Assembly: GCF_036699995.1 (NCBI RefSeq)
Contig: NZ_CP144906.1
Location: 3,607,001 to 3,671,000 of the forward strand
From: Clostridium beijerinckii
GTDB taxonomy: Bacteria; Bacillota; Clostridia; Clostridiales; Clostridiaceae
Direction: 5' to 3'
DNA length: 64,000 nucleotides
The notes below the pieces were generated by a model, which saw nothing but the letters and a program-made list of their open reading frames with translations, was not told where the DNA came from and did no database searches. A program made the translations under genes and the position numbers. Of this stretch, positions 1-9,149 are shown in pieces. How positions within the stretch are numbered: the first letter of the stretch is position 1; the number at the start of each line of letters is the position of its first letter.

Positions 1-127
1 AATGAAGTCGCTATTATTTTACTTAAATTTTTCATTTCCACTTACCTCAATTTCATTTTTTATTTATACATAATAATTTACTATTATGTATTAGATTATA
101 GTGTTACACAACACTTATTATAACATT

Positions 128-325
128 ACTTACAAAATATTACACACACTATGCGTGTATCGCTCTCTATTTTTAGGCCTTTTATTCTAATGTAGAAGGT
201 AACACATTACACTGAACTATAATTTTTTAGCTTTTATTATTCCTTTATTTTTATAAAATACTTTAAACCATTTGAATCACTTAATATAATTACTAATATA
301 TTTAGTTGCAGTACACATATATGCT
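128..325 (-). pseudogene. IS1595-type transposase remnant (C-terminal part), copy 1
   Basis: Read on the minus strand, this stretch aligns with the cleaner transposase fragment at 19887-20123. It still spells a recognisable ATKYISNYIK segment followed by an in-frame stop and FKW, where the other copy has ATKYLSNYVKWFKW. Stops and frame drift show that it is dead. It lies in a roughly 440-bp segment (about 90-530) that is repeated with substitutions at 2444-2866. The family call rests on the GVATKYL..Y..WF pattern typical of ISXO2/IS1595 transposase C-termini. Confidence 0.6.
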
Positions 326-390
326 CTGATATCATCTAAAATTTTGTGCCTCCAACAAAGTGATTTAGACATTCTAATATCAACTATCAT

Positions 391-447
391 GCCAAAATAA
401 AAATACCAACTTTTCTTAAATTGAAATGTTGGTATTTTTATTTTGGC
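391..447. terminator. Long A/T-rich hairpin inside the repeat unit downstream of the 97-aa gene
   Basis: A 20-base arm beginning GCCAAAATAAAAATACC pairs with its exact reverse complement around a 17-base loop. The same structure with a few changes sits at 2725-2781. It could terminate transcription in either direction; it belongs to the dispersed unit that ends at about 530 and is not gene-specific. Confidence 0.55.
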
Positions 448-622
448 TGTGTTTTAATATTATGTTGAAATATAGTTTGAAAAAATTATAGCTTAGATTG
501 TCCACCTATAATACTTAATATAAGAACATTGTGTCTTATGTCTAAATCATTCAAAAAAACATTGCAACTTCTAGATGATCATGCAATATTTCAATTTAGT
601 CTTTACTTGTATTAATTGTTAC

Positions 623-916
623 TCATTGCCTATTACGATTTAGTTTTGCTGGCAATGCCCAAACAAAAAGAGCTGTGGCAGGTCCAAAAACAAAAAAGCC
701 ATCAATCAAAAATCTGTATTCTCTTGCAATATTTAAACCATCTACGACTAAAGAACCAACAATACTAAATAAAAAAGCAATTATAACCAAACAAACTCTT
801 CTGCTTATTTTACCACGTATAAATTTTTCTATATTTACTTTTAAACAGATATTAAAACATATTAAAAAGGATATTACATATGTTGCAAGTGCTAAAAAAT
901 AATAATAACTTTTCAT
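623..916 (-). CDS. Small three-helix membrane protein, unknown
   Basis: A 97-residue hydrophobic protein. Three membrane segments can be read at about residues 4-24, 41-61 and 70-89, with a short basic stretch (KFIRGKISRR) between the first two that suggests a cytoplasmic loop. The start is supported by GAGGAAG about 10 bases upstream of the ATG. I do not recognise a family. It is followed downstream by the repeat unit with the 391-447 hairpin, and it lies in a cluster of small minus-strand genes bounded by transposase remnants at 128-325 and about 2497-2650, so it may be a passenger gene of a decayed element (inference). Confidence 0.6.
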   Translation of the reverse strand: MKSYYYFLALATYVISFLICFNICLKVNIEKFIRGKISRRVCLVIIAFLFSIVGSLVVDGLNIAREYRFLIDGFFVFGPATALFVWALPAKLNRNRQ

Positions 917-1192
917 AAAAATAATCTTCCTCTCAATAAATAAAATAAATTAATAACATCTCATCCTAATTATAACATTTTTCCCAAATACTAAAATCTA
1001 CGTTTTTTACTTACTACCTCATAATTTACTATCACGTTTTATTTTAGCATTGGGTAACAAAAAAATATCACAAATTCATACTGAATAATGTGATATTTCA
1101 ATCTACTATTTATTTTTCCTATGTATACTGAAAGAAAACTGTGAATTAACTCAATCACACATTATTCTCGTTCATAGAACTATATTCCTAAA

Positions 1193-1651
1193 TTACTTAT
1201 TTGGCTCAGAATCCCATCCATTTAACTTACTATTTCCATTAAAAATAAGTTTCTGCTCACTTAAATAATATACATCTTCATCTGGATAATATGCCATATC
1301 GCCTTCTTCTTTAGTACCAACATCCAATATTTCCAATGTTTCATTCCCGGTATTTATGAATTGATGTGCTATATTTTTTCCTGCAGTTTTAGCAATAAAG
1401 TCTCCCTTTTTTATTAAATATTCTTTACCATCCATCCTCAGAGTTCCACATCCACTAATAATCATAAAAAATTCTTCTTGTTTTGTGTGGCTGTGATATT
1501 TAGCGCTTTTAGCTCCTGGTAATATTCTGTCAATATTTATATAAATTTTCTCACTACCAGCTGCTTTACCCAAATATGAAGTATTAGCTTTTCCTAGAAA
1601 ATCTATTGTGTATTCATTAGGCAAATTATTAAGGTTTAATATATTAACCAT
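1193..1651 (-). CDS. Cupin-domain protein
   Basis: A 152-residue single-domain cupin. The conserved double-stranded beta-helix motifs are visible: HSHTKQEEFFMIISGCG (about residues 54-70), containing the two metal-type histidines and a glutamate, and GDFIAKTAGKNIAHQFIN with a later histidine (about 87-104). Such proteins bind a divalent metal and act as small isomerases, dioxygenases or sugar-binding regulators; the substrate cannot be told. The ATG at 1651 has AAAGGAG upstream at a longish 12-base spacing. No clear operon partner: the 204-aa membrane gene upstream is separated by about 140 bp. Confidence 0.75.
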   Translation of the reverse strand: MVNILNLNNLPNEYTIDFLGKANTSYLGKAAGSEKIYINIDRILPGAKSAKYHSHTKQEEFFMIISGCGTLRMDGKEYLIKKGDFIAKTAGKNIAHQFINTGNETLEILDVGTKEEGDMAYYPDEDVYYLSEQKLIFNGNSKLNGWDSEPNK

Positions 1652-1793
1652 AATTCAAAACATCTCCTTTACTTTTAATATATTTAATATGATATTATTA
1701 TCCTTGAAATATTATATCAAATCTAGCTTTATTTTCTTTAAAAACATCTTTTTTCACTTACTACCACGTCAAATCTACAGATTATATATGATG

Positions 1794-2408
1794 TTATTCC
1801 ATGGAAGTAATATCATATCTTATTTCTACTACTTTATCTTCTGCATTCCAAAATTCAATTGTTACTTTTTTCTCATGATCTACATATCCAATTACTGGCG
1901 AGCTAGGCATTTGTTCCTCAGTCCTTTTATAATAGTTAGTCCCATAAGCATTAATCACATCATCGACTGAGCTCCCTAACCTAATACCTTTACTTGTCTT
2001 CATATTACTGTTGGTTTCACTGTTAATAATAACTCTAATAATTTGTCTCTGTTTATTTGTAGCAATTTCTAAACCATCACTTAGTTTATAGTAGTTAAAT
2101 AGTGCATTATCAATTTTTTCAAGATTTGTCCCGTATTTTTGTATAAATTCCTTACTATCAATACTCTCATACATTTGAATGCCATCTATATTTTCTTGGC
2201 CAAGAGTCGTTGTTTTGGTAAACATAAAGCTGCTTGACCTTTGGAAATATTTATAAGCACCAAATATAATACAGCAAATTAAGAGTAAAATAGTAATAAT
2301 AATTTTAAATATCTTCTTTATTGAGAATTTTTTCTTTATAAATCCTAAAGTAAGAACTGTGGATGTTAACAAAAATATACTTATTATAATTCCGATAATA
2401 CTCAACAT
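1794..2408 (-). CDS. Two-helix membrane protein with extracytoplasmic domain, unknown
   Basis: A 204-residue protein with membrane segments at about residues 1-24 and 34-52 and a soluble C-terminal domain of about 150 residues. That domain contains SKGIRLGSSVDDVINAYG, a pattern seen in several small surface or lipoprotein domains of Firmicutes whose function is not established. The start has AAGGAG six bases upstream. It begins 36 bp from the edge of the repeated segment that carries transposase remnant copy 2, so it could be a passenger of an IS1595-type element (inference). No enzyme motif was recognised. Confidence 0.6.
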   Translation of the reverse strand: MLSIIGIIISIFLLTSTVLTLGFIKKKFSIKKIFKIIITILLLICCIIFGAYKYFQRSSSFMFTKTTTLGQENIDGIQMYESIDSKEFIQKYGTNLEKIDNALFNYYKLSDGLEIATNKQRQIIRVIINSETNSNMKTSKGIRLGSSVDDVINAYGTNYYKRTEEQMPSSPVIGYVDHEKKVTIEFWNAEDKVVEIRYDITSME

Positions 2409-2443
2409 TGATTCTCCTTATTATTACATATTTGCACTTGTTC

Positions 2444-2866
2444 ATTAGATTATAGTGCTACACAACACTTATTACAACACCACTCGCAAAATATCACATA
2501 TCCTATACATTCATTGGCTCTCTATTTTTAAGTCTTTTATTCTGCTATATGACTGTGCTAAATTGCTTTGAACTATAAAGCTTTTAGCCTTTATTATCTC
2601 TCTATCTGTATCAAATATTTTAATCCATTTGAACCACATACCAACACCCATATACGCTTCTGATATCATCTAAAATTTTGTGCCTCCAACAAAGTGATTT
2701 AGACATTCTAATATCAACTATCATGCAAAAATAAAAATACCAACTTTTCTTAAACTGAAATATTGGTATCTTTATTTTGGCTGCGTTTTAATGTGATTTT
2801 GAAGTATAGCCTGAAAAAATTATAAGTGAGATTGTCCACCTATAAAACTCAATGTAGGAATATTAC
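2444..2866. repeat. Copy 2 of the dispersed 440-bp unit, with IS1595-type transposase remnant (about 2497-2650, minus)
   Basis: This segment matches 90-530 along most of its length, including the stretch CATCTAAAATTTTGTGCC and the hairpin at 2725-2781. On the minus strand it reads in frame as a C-terminal transposase fragment (WFKWIKIFDTDREIIKAKSF, then IVQSNLAQSY), clearly homologous to 19887-20123. The N-terminal two thirds of the transposase is missing. The unit ends 16 bp from the stop codon of the DUF3267 gene. Confidence 0.6.
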
Positions 2867-2881
2867 GTTCATAATCCTAAA

Positions 2882-3499
2882 TTACTTAAAATATGTTTCA
2901 AATCCATTATTAACAATATATGAACCCTTTGGAACTTGAATTGCTACTAAACATATATTCAGACAGTCAACACATGAACCCATTGCATTTAATAAACACA
3001 GAAATATAGTGAATCCATTTAACCATCCGAAAAAATTCAGAATAAAAGGTAATACAACTGACAGCAAAATGAAAGGCATAATAGAAATAATTAAAAATCT
3101 GCTCTTTTTGACTTTTTCAGTAGTGTAAACAAATCCGAAAAAGCCATTTATCCCCCAATATATTTGACTTGATTTAAATACATTAGGTATAAAACAAGCA
3201 TGAAGAAATTCATGTATAGTCATAAAGATGAAAATTGCAACAACGTATATAAGAGTAAATAAATTTACTGTGAAATTAATACTAAAGCCATGCCCACTAC
3301 TGCTAAAAATTTCTTTCAATTGTGGATATAAATAATAGTAAATAGCAATAGATATAATCCCATTTATAAGCATAAAAGGCACTGATAGTAACATTGCTAT
3401 CCCAAAATTAGAGGGCTCTTTTAGTTTTGTCCATCCCTCTGATATTAGCTTAATACTAACTTCCTTATCTGCAGAAGGTATTTTCTTTAAATATCTCAT
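2882..3499 (-). CDS. DUF3267 family membrane metalloprotease-like protein
   Basis: A 205-residue membrane protein with four or five hydrophobic segments and the zinc-protease motif HEFLH (H96, E97, H100) inside a membrane helix, as in site-2-protease-like and DUF3267 proteins. A possible third ligand is the aspartate in NAMGSCVDCLN (about residue 178). The family is widespread in Firmicutes and its substrates are unknown. The cysteine pair flanking that aspartate (CVDC) is unusual. The ATG at 3499 lacks a strong ribosome site in the bases I can see. The gene is followed directly by repeat copy 2, which makes it another possible passenger gene. Confidence 0.7.
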   Translation of the reverse strand: MRYLKKIPSADKEVSIKLISEGWTKLKEPSNFGIAMLLSVPFMLINGIISIAIYYYLYPQLKEIFSSSGHGFSINFTVNLFTLIYVVAIFIFMTIHEFLHACFIPNVFKSSQIYWGINGFFGFVYTTEKVKKSRFLIISIMPFILLSVVLPFILNFFGWLNGFTIFLCLLNAMGSCVDCLNICLVAIQVPKGSYIVNNGFETYFK

Positions 3500-3605
3500 T
3501 AATTAAAATCCTTTCATCAAAACATAATTGATTTTTATTGCATAATCCTTTTTTAGTCAAGTTACTGCATAAAGCTAGATTTATATAAAAAAATATACTT
3601 CAACT

Positions 3606-3857
3606 AAAAAGTAGAACCATTTTTATGCAGCAGGCATTTGAAAATGAGCTGTTAAAAGTTATTAATTGTAGATTGTTCCACTAACGCTTGTGAAGTGATA
3701 GTCCAAAATTTTCTTTTGGGTTCTTGAACTTCCTAAGCGAATGTAATGAGTCGAGCTTCCCTAGGAAATTGGGAGCAAGCATTAGTGATGCAACCTGCAA
3801 TTTAGTACTTTCAGCAAAATTTTCATAGTCCTGCAAAATAACAATGTTTCTACTTTT
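3606..3857 (-). repeat. Long-hairpin element, family B, copy 0 (with tip extension)
   Basis: The left arm (GTAGAACCATTTTTATGCAG, then GCATTTGAAAATGAGCTG) and right arm (AATTTTCATAGTCCTGCAAAATAACAATG) form a long imperfect inverted repeat equivalent to those at 10745-11029 and 50752-50995. Between the arms lies the extension module with small stem-loops (CCAAAATTTTCTTTTGG; CTTCCTAAGCGAATG..) found also in copies at 9884, 34285 and 61435. It ends about 13 bp past the hydF stop codon, so it would be transcribed with hydF. Confidence 0.7.
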
Positions 3858-3869
3858 AATAAGTTTTAT

Positions 3870-5108
3870 TTAATTAAAATCTCCATCATATATTGCTTTT
3901 GCCATTGGGAAAGGTTCAAGTGCTCTTTCTAGAATTCCTTGAACGTATCCTATTAATACTCCATAATTTACGATTGGGATTTCATATTTAACTGCATTAC
4001 CAATTCTTGAAAGCATAGCAGCTCTATTTAACATGCATCCTCCACAATGAATGATAAGTTTGTATTTCTTAACATCATCAGTAAAGGAATTTCCAGAAGA
4101 ATATTCAAAATTAATTTGTTTCCCTGTCATTTGACGTACCCATCTTGGTATTTTAACTGTTCCAATATCGTCACATTGTCTGTGATGAGTGCATCCTTCT
4201 GAGATTAATACATAATCACCATCTTCTAAACTTTCTACTGCTTTAGCTCCTTTTACAAGCTCCATAAGATCTCCCTTATATCTTGCTTGCAATATTGAAA
4301 ATGATGTAAGCATAATATCTTTAGGCGTATCTGCTGATGCCTTTAAGAAAACTTGTGAATCTGTTATAACAAGTTTAGGTTTTTTCTTTAAATTTTCAAG
4401 AGTTTCTCTTAGCTCATGCTCTTTTGTTACAATAGCTATAGCATCACTTTCAATTATGTCTCTTATTGTTTGCTGCTGAGGAAGGATTAATCTTCCTTTA
4501 GGTGCTGCCTTATCAATAGGTGTAACAAGAACAACTAAGTCTCCTGGGCTTATAAGGTCTCCAACTAATTTAAATTTATCTTCATTATCTGGTATTACAC
4601 TTATAATTTTTTGCTTAAGCTCATCTATTCCATTTTTATTTAATGCAGAAACTGAAACAACAGTAGTTCCAATTGTCTTTTCTATCTCAGCTAATTCTTC
4701 TTTTTCTATGCTTTTCTTATCTGCCTTATTAAAAATACAAATTGTAGGTATCTTCTTTTCCTTTATTTGATCTATTATTGATCTATCATTTTCAGTAACT
4801 CCAACAGTAGCATCTACCACTACTAATGCAACATCTGTTTTTGATAAAACTTCAATAGTTTTCTTTTTTCTTGACTCACCTAATTCACTTTCATCGTCAA
4901 GTCCTGCTGTATCAATAATCATACAAGGTCCTATCGGAAGAATTTCTATAGCTTTATAAACAGGGTCTGTAGTTGTCCCCTTAACATCAGAAACAATTGA
5001 AATTTCTTGATTTGTAAGTGCATTTATAATACTTGATTTTCCAGCGTTTGTCATACCAAATAGAGCAATATGTACTCTTTCTCCAGACGGTGTTGTATTT
5101 AAACTCAT
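3870..5108 (-). CDS. hydF: [FeFe]-hydrogenase maturation GTPase HydF
   Basis: HydF is the scaffold on which the [2Fe] subcluster of [FeFe]-hydrogenase is finished before transfer to HydA, working with the radical-SAM enzymes HydE and HydG. The 412-residue length is typical. The N-terminal TrmE-like GTPase shows a P-loop (GMTNAGKS, residues 18-25), a switch with GTTTDP (45-50), DTAG (66-69) and NKAD (127-130). The C-terminal cluster-binding signature is complete: C306-x-H308 and H354-C355-GG-C358. The start ATG has AAGGAG upstream. The gene is divergent from DUF2164-aspA. HydE and HydG are not in the window. Identification is secure. Confidence 0.97.
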   Translation of the reverse strand: MSLNTTPSGERVHIALFGMTNAGKSSIINALTNQEISIVSDVKGTTTDPVYKAIEILPIGPCMIIDTAGLDDESELGESRKKKTIEVLSKTDVALVVVDATVGVTENDRSIIDQIKEKKIPTICIFNKADKKSIEKEELAEIEKTIGTTVVSVSALNKNGIDELKQKIISVIPDNEDKFKLVGDLISPGDLVVLVTPIDKAAPKGRLILPQQQTIRDIIESDAIAIVTKEHELRETLENLKKKPKLVITDSQVFLKASADTPKDIMLTSFSILQARYKGDLMELVKGAKAVESLEDGDYVLISEGCTHHRQCDDIGTVKIPRWVRQMTGKQINFEYSSGNSFTDDVKKYKLIIHCGGCMLNRAAMLSRIGNAVKYEIPIVNYGVLIGYVQGILERALEPFPMAKAIYDGDFN

Positions 5109-5395
5109 ATTATTTCTCCTTTGAATTAATTTTAATTACTCAAAAATATTTTTTTAAGTTGCCTATTCTATTATAATATAAAATATAAATATATACATTG
5201 CAAAATAATTCTTTATTTAAGGCACAATCAAAAAAATAATGGATCAGTATGTTTGTAGATTTCGCGTCATACTGTGCTAATAAATTTAGCTAATGGACTT
5301 GTTATGAACTTAATTTACTTTTTTGACTTATGCTAAATATTCAGCGCATTTTTTAAACTATTATTTTAGTTCATGTGCCTAATGCGGAGGTTAAG

Positions 5396-5632
5396 ATGAA
5401 AGATAAAGATAAAATTAAATTAACTAAAGAAAAACGTGAAGATATGATTTCTTCAATAAAAGAATATTTTTATAATGAGAGAGGAGAAGAATTAGGCGAT
5501 TTAGCGTCAAGCCAGATATTAAACTTTATCATAGATGAATTAGCATTAGAATTTTATAATCAAGGCGTCTATGATTCTTATAAATACATGACTAGAAGTA
5601 TTGATGATTTATTATCAGTACAAAAATATTAA
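5396..5632 (+). CDS. DUF2164 family protein
   Basis: A 78-residue soluble protein, helical and rich in Lys/Glu. The pattern KREDMISSIKEYFYNERGEE followed by LGDLASSQILNFIIDEL and YNQGVYDSYKYM matches the DUF2164 family of short bacterial proteins of unknown function. I choose the ATG at 5396 because GGAGG (5386-5390) sits five bases before it; an in-frame GTG at 5375 lies upstream of that site. It ends 12 bases before the TTG start of aspA, so the two are almost certainly co-transcribed. An imperfect hairpin (CAGTATG...CATACTG, 5246-5275) lies in the leader. Confidence 0.8.
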   Translation: MKDKDKIKLTKEKREDMISSIKEYFYNERGEELGDLASSQILNFIIDELALEFYNQGVYDSYKYMTRSIDDLLSVQKY

Positions 5633-5644
5633 GGAGTGTTCATT

Positions 5645-7042
5645 TTGGATTATAGATTAGAACAAGATGTATTAGGTGAAAGAAATATTGATAATTCTAC
5701 ATATAGTGGGATAAATACAGCAAGAGCTTTGGAGAATTTTGATTTAAACAGCAAAAGTATAAATTTAAATTTAATACGAGAAATTGCACTTATAAAAAAA
5801 GCTGCTGCTATGACAAATAAAACATTAAAGTTTCTTGAACCCGAAAAAGCCGATGCAATAATAAAAGCAAGCGAAGAAGTTATAGACGGAAAATTTGATG
5901 ATGAATTTAAACTAAGTGCATTTCAAGGTGGAGCTGGTACATCTACTAACATGAATGTAAATGAAGTTATCGCTAACAGAGCTATTGAATTGTTAGGTGG
6001 AGTTAAAGGAGACTACAATTTAGTTCATCCTCTTAACCATGTTAATATGTCCCAATCAACTAATGATGTTTACCCTTCTGCCCTTAGAATTGCGGCAATT
6101 AGATTGATAAGAAAATTAAGTGATTCTTTATCAAGTTTGCAAGAAGCTCTTCAAATTAAGGAGAATGAATTTTCAGATATAATAAAGCTTGGAAGAACTC
6201 AGTTAATGGATGCACTTCCAATGACTGCTGGGCAAAGCTTTGGAGCATATTCTAAAGCTATCGAAAGAGATAGATGGAGAATATACAAAGTGGAAGAAAG
6301 ATTAAGACAGATAAACCTTGGTGGCACTGCTATAGGTACAGGTTTAAATGCTACAAATAAATATGTATTTATGATGACAGATATTATCCAAAACCTTACT
6401 GGTCTTGGAATAGCAAGGTCTGATTACCCTATGGACATTACACAAAACTGTGATATATTCGTAGAAACTTCTGGACTTTTAAAATCGTGCAGCGTAAATC
6501 TTCTTAAGATTTCAAATGATTTGAGGCTCCTTAATTCTGGCCCTCGTGGTGGAATAGGAGAAGTAATTCTTCCTAAGATGCAGGCAGGCTCAACAATTAT
6601 GCCAGGAAAAGTTAATCCTGTTATCCCAGAGATGGTTGCTCAAGTAAGCTTAAGAGTTATTTCTAATGACAGCGCCATAACTATGGCAAGTTCTATGGGA
6701 CAATTAGAACTAAACGCTTTTACTCCACTTATAGCAGAATGTCTACTTGAATCCCTAGAACTTCTTGAAAGAAGCGTCACACTTTTTAAAGATAAATGCA
6801 TAAATGACCTAAAAATGGATGAGGATAGATGTTTAGAAAACCTAGAAAATTCCTTAGTTTCCGCAACATCCTTAGTTCCTCACCTAGGTTATGATAAAGC
6901 CAGCTTAATATCAAAAAAAGCCTTAGCAACTGGAAAGACCATAAGAGAGATTCTTCTAGAAGAACAAATATTACCTGAAGATATCATTGATAAAATATTA
7001 TCTCCAACTGAATTAATAAGAACCCATATCCCAGGAAAATAA
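5645..7042 (+). CDS. aspA: Aspartate ammonia-lyase (aspartase)
   Basis: Converts L-aspartate to fumarate and ammonia. The 465-residue length fits the class II fumarase/aspartase superfamily. The superfamily signature GSTIMPGKVNPV is present, as are HPLNHVNMSQSTND and GRTQLMDALPMT, the substrate-binding regions. I choose the TTG at 5645 because AAGGAG (5631-5636) lies eight bases upstream; a GTG at 5636 would overlap that site. Argininosuccinate lyase and fumarase share the fold, but the NMSQSTNDVYPSALR and DALPMTAGQ contexts favour aspartase. Its position beside hydF recurs in some anaerobic Firmicutes; an ammonia-supply link is an inference. A family A hairpin element follows the stop codon. 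Confidence 0.92.
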   Translation: MDYRLEQDVLGERNIDNSTYSGINTARALENFDLNSKSINLNLIREIALIKKAAAMTNKTLKFLEPEKADAIIKASEEVIDGKFDDEFKLSAFQGGAGTSTNMNVNEVIANRAIELLGGVKGDYNLVHPLNHVNMSQSTNDVYPSALRIAAIRLIRKLSDSLSSLQEALQIKENEFSDIIKLGRTQLMDALPMTAGQSFGAYSKAIERDRWRIYKVEERLRQINLGGTAIGTGLNATNKYVFMMTDIIQNLTGLGIARSDYPMDITQNCDIFVETSGLLKSCSVNLLKISNDLRLLNSGPRGGIGEVILPKMQAGSTIMPGKVNPVIPEMVAQVSLRVISNDSAITMASSMGQLELNAFTPLIAECLLESLELLERSVTLFKDKCINDLKMDEDRCLENLENSLVSATSLVPHLGYDKASLISKKALATGKTIREILLEEQILPEDIIDKILSPTELIRTHIPGK

Positions 7043-7049
7043 AACAAAT

Positions 7050-7362
7050 TATAGATATCCAACTTAAAAATTCGACTTACTAAGCGAATATATTTACAAA
7101 GCTGCTACGTATTTAAGTTCGTATCTTCACTAGAAATCATAAATATATTTGTGTAGAAAACATTTGAAAATGAGCTGTTAAAGGTTCTTAGCTGTAGGTT
7201 GTTCCATTTTAGCTTGTCAAACTGAAAGTTGGAGCATGCTAAAGTGGATACAACCTGCTGCTTAGAACCTTCAGCGATATTTTCATAGCTTTTCGGAATC
7301 AAAATATTTATGATTTCGGTAAGTTACCACTTAAATTTAATTTTAAAGTTAGATATATAGAT
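7050..7362 (-). repeat. Long-hairpin element, family A, copy 1
   Basis: Ends TATAGATATCCAAC (7050) and GTTAGATATATAG (7348-7360) are roughly inverted. Inside, imperfect arms of about 85 bases (ATCATAAATATATTTGTG... and ...CAAAATATTTATGAT) face each other with a short tip and no extension module. The arms contain AAAATGAGCTGTTAAAGG and its counterpart CCTTCAGCGATATTTT. The open reading frame inside it simply reads through both arms and lacks a ribosome site. Confidence 0.75.
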
Positions 7363-7403
7363 GTGCCCTTTAAAGTATATTTTTACTCTAAAGGGCACAC
7401 TTT
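7363..7403 (+). terminator. Hairpin terminator between convergent aspA and the cortex-lytic gene
   Basis: GTGCCCTTTAAAGTA and its partner TCTAAAGGGCAC form a strong stem followed by TTTTATTTTA on the plus strand, so it should end aspA transcripts and possibly also the convergent minus-strand gene. Confidence 0.7.
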
Positions 7404-7407
7404 TATT

Positions 7408-8964
7408 TTAATAATAAAATCTTGGAATATTCCTTTCATCATCAAATCCAGGTATAACCGGTGGTCTAAATTCATTCTTTCTAAAGCTTCTGCTTGATTC
7501 AGTTGTATTAAGCTCTGCAAGTTTTGTTACTCCAACATAAATATCTGATATCCTATACCATGTTGCATAATCCACTACTCCTGTTTGAGGTAATGTAAAT
7601 ATTTGTTGAAATGTTTTAACTGCTGCAGCTGTCTTTGGTCCATATTTTCCATCTTCAGCTATCTTAGGAATGAGCGGATAATTTCTTGCTATTCTGTTTA
7701 ACTGACCTTGAATTGCTCTTACAGCTGGTCCAGATGACCCAAGTGTTAATTCTCTTCCTGGGTATGACATTGGTATTCCTGCAACCTTCTCAGCTGTTGT
7801 TAATTCAATATTATTGCCATAGTAACGCGTTAATATATCATATGGTCCAAGACCTTGGCGTGATAATTCCTGACTTCCCCATTGACTTAACCAGTTAGGG
7901 CAAGTAACGCTCTTTCCATCGCAATATTGTGCAAAAAGTGGCTGCTTCTTTCCAACTCTTCTTATATATGTTGAGAAAATTTCATCTACAATTTCACTTA
8001 TGTTATCATAAATATTTCTACCATAATTAAATGCTTGATCATAAGCTGTAGAACTTGTAATATCGAAATTTTTTCCCTTACCTCTATACCATTCAGTAAA
8101 GATTCTGTTTAATGTGAATGATACAATACAAAAAACATTCGCTCTTATGGCTGATTCTGTCCAAGTTGAATATATTTCGCATGAAGCAACATTTTTAATA
8201 TAATCTTTAAATGGCACCTTATAATTTGGTGCTGATGGATCATTTGGACCACCTTGATGAACAATGACAAATTCAGGAACTACAGGCTGTGGTAATACAA
8301 CCCCTGAAGTTGGCGGTGGTAATGGCTTATCTTCTGCCTCTGGTATCTTAGGAGGAAAATTTCCATTCAAAGTATTTGGCAGTATTTCTATAACTTCTTG
8401 TCTCATAGGGCCTCTGCCTAAATTAGTTTCTAAATTACATATCTGATATGCAATTTCTGTAGGAAATACTTGGCATCCTCTTATTATTATAGGATTAAAC
8501 CCTTCCCTCTCAACAGTTATATCGTATAAACTGTAAGGTATTTGATTACTATTAGGATTTAAGGAATATTCCAATGGTGGTGCTGGTAGTTCTATAATAT
8601 CAGTTAATCCAACTACATTAGTAATTAACTCAATAGTTCTGTCATTACCTAAAGTAGATTGTCCTCTTACTGTTATTCTAGCTCTATCTACTGGAATATA
8701 ATCGTTTCCTCTGAAACATTGTATCTTCAAGCCACCTATTTTGGGTGTAGCACTTCCAGTGCTTGGTGTTGTTCCAGTATTTGCTGGGGCATTTCCTGTA
8801 ATGTTTCCTGCACCTAATGTAGCACCTCCAGTACTTGGTGTTGTGACATTCCCATTAGCACTTCCTGTAGCGCCTCCTGCACTTAAAGTGGCACCTCCAG
8901 CTGTATTTGGTATCATATTTTCGCCAGTACTACCTGTAACATTTCCACTACTTATATTCTCCAT
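7408..8964 (-). CDS. SleC-like spore cortex-lytic enzyme precursor
   Basis: A 518-residue protein resembling the SleC pre-pro-enzymes that degrade cortex peptidoglycan during clostridial germination. A central region from about residue 230 (PEFVIVHQGGPNDPSAPNYK, PFKDYIKNVASCEIYSTW, SAIRANVFCIVSFTLNRI, EWYRGKGKNFDITSS) has the SleC core pattern, and residues 408-471 form a type 1 peptidoglycan-binding domain (LGSSGPAVRAIQGQLNRI, DGKYGPKTAAAVKTFQ). The first 75 residues are a Gly/Thr/Ala/Ser/Asn-rich repeat tract (GGATL, GGATG, TPSTG) with no classical signal peptide. Upstream prepeptide processing by a Csp-type protease is expected from the family. AGGAATG-type ribosome site precedes the ATG. 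Family assignment is good; the exact enzyme activity is inferred. Confidence 0.75.
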   Translation of the reverse strand: MENISSGNVTGSTGENMIPNTAGGATLSAGGATGSANGNVTTPSTGGATLGAGNITGNAPANTGTTPSTGSATPKIGGLKIQCFRGNDYIPVDRARITVRGQSTLGNDRTIELITNVVGLTDIIELPAPPLEYSLNPNSNQIPYSLYDITVEREGFNPIIIRGCQVFPTEIAYQICNLETNLGRGPMRQEVIEILPNTLNGNFPPKIPEAEDKPLPPPTSGVVLPQPVVPEFVIVHQGGPNDPSAPNYKVPFKDYIKNVASCEIYSTWTESAIRANVFCIVSFTLNRIFTEWYRGKGKNFDITSSTAYDQAFNYGRNIYDNISEIVDEIFSTYIRRVGKKQPLFAQYCDGKSVTCPNWLSQWGSQELSRQGLGPYDILTRYYGNNIELTTAEKVAGIPMSYPGRELTLGSSGPAVRAIQGQLNRIARNYPLIPKIAEDGKYGPKTAAAVKTFQQIFTLPQTGVVDYATWYRISDIYVGVTKLAELNTTESSRSFRKNEFRPPVIPGFDDERNIPRFYY

Positions 8965-9149
8965 AACATTCCTCTTTCTATTTTTTCAAGATATTATATT
9001 TAACAAATGCAATATTTATTACTAAAAACTATAATTATGGTTAATAATTATTTACTGAAAGTGCATAATATTTATGTACTCTTAATATCTTTTTATGTGA
9101 AACCTTTAATGCAGAATTTTATATTCCAGATTAATTTAATTGAACTTAT

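Noticed and set aside
8741..9025. Plus-strand open frame rich in Val/Pro/Ala opposite the cortex-lytic gene
   Set aside because: It mirrors the low-complexity GAT-rich repeat on the other strand; no ribosome site, and the minus-strand gene is clearly real.
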